A DNA stretch of 5,195 bases, from positions 1-5,195 of the forward strand of contig JAEOSP010000718.1 in NCBI GenBank assembly GCA_016840305.1, given 5' to 3'. Shown here piece by piece: positions 5,176-5,195 of this stretch. How positions within the stretch are numbered: position 1 is the stretch's first letter; every line of letters starts with the position of its first letter. The position numbers and the translations under genes are program-made. This DNA comes from Candidatus Hodarchaeota archaeon. GTDB lineage: Archaea > Asgardarchaeota > Heimdallarchaeia > Hodarchaeales > Hodarchaeaceae. Under the pieces are notes generated by a model. It had not been told where the DNA came from. It saw only the letters and a list, made by a program, of their open reading frames with translations, and made no database searches.

Positions 5176-5195
5176 ATGAACTGGAATGTTAGGCT
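5176..5195 (+). CDS. Start of an unidentified gene, cut by right edge
   Basis: Only MNWNVR plus two bases of the next codon are visible. The strong TATA box and AGGTG site make a real start likely. A short polar/aromatic opening like this is seen in ABC-2 permeases, and an ABC ATPase fragment lies upstream, so a transporter permease is a guess from context. Nothing in six residues proves it. Confidence 0.55.

Noticed and set aside
1..5195. CRISPR array, tRNA, rRNA, insertion sequence
   Set aside because: No regularly spaced repeats, no cloverleaf or rRNA-like sequence, and no transposase-like frame were seen on either strand.

Overview
The window looks archaeal. It is AT-rich, and several genes are preceded by TATA-like boxes about 50-70 bases upstream of the start. 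The best ribosome binding sites are GGTGA or AGGTG five bases before the start, which fits the archaeal 16S rRNA tail. An acetyl-CoA-type thiolase paired with a 3-hydroxyacyl-CoA dehydrogenase, a DUF3303-like small protein and a tiny zinc ribbon together suggest an Asgard (Lokiarchaeia/Heimdallarchaeia-like) or related AT-rich archaeon. That lineage is an inference from gene content and composition, not a marker-gene placement.

Positions 1-2452 (minus strand) hold a fatty-acid beta-oxidation-type operon, read from right to left. A complete thiolase is followed after 59 bases by a 3-hydroxyacyl-CoA dehydrogenase that runs off the left edge. The visible dehydrogenase has every expected catalytic residue. 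It is still open after its C-terminal helical domain, so it probably continues into an enoyl-CoA hydratase domain. Together the two enzymes would interconvert short- or medium-chain enoyl-CoA, hydroxyacyl-CoA, ketoacyl-CoA and acetyl-CoA.

Positions 2453-2791 are a divergent, very AT-rich intergenic region. It has a clear TATA box for the rightward gene. The gene at 2792-3736 (plus strand) is an aminoglycoside-phosphotransferase-fold kinase closest in pattern to class II homoserine kinase. It stands alone, with no threonine genes beside it, and ends in a T-rich terminator-like tract. A 60-codon CxxC/CxxC zinc-ribbon protein follows at 3896-4078.

Positions 4079-5195 are the most unusual part. 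A 348-base non-coding stretch leads to a TATA box and a good GGAGAT ribosome binding site, which drive a 35-codon ORF (4427-4534). That ORF reads as the first strand of an ABC transporter ATPase and stops just before the Walker A motif should appear. A DUF3303-like dimeric alpha/beta-barrel protein follows at 4597-4899. Just past its stop is a coding-looking tail in another frame, reachable by a one-base change in an A6 run. Three copies of a TGATATCA palindrome and two sets of inverted repeats punctuate the spacers. The window ends in the first six codons of a new gene with a strong TATA box and ribosome binding site. This segment looks like a rearranged or decayed transporter locus, but no complete new system is demonstrable in the window.
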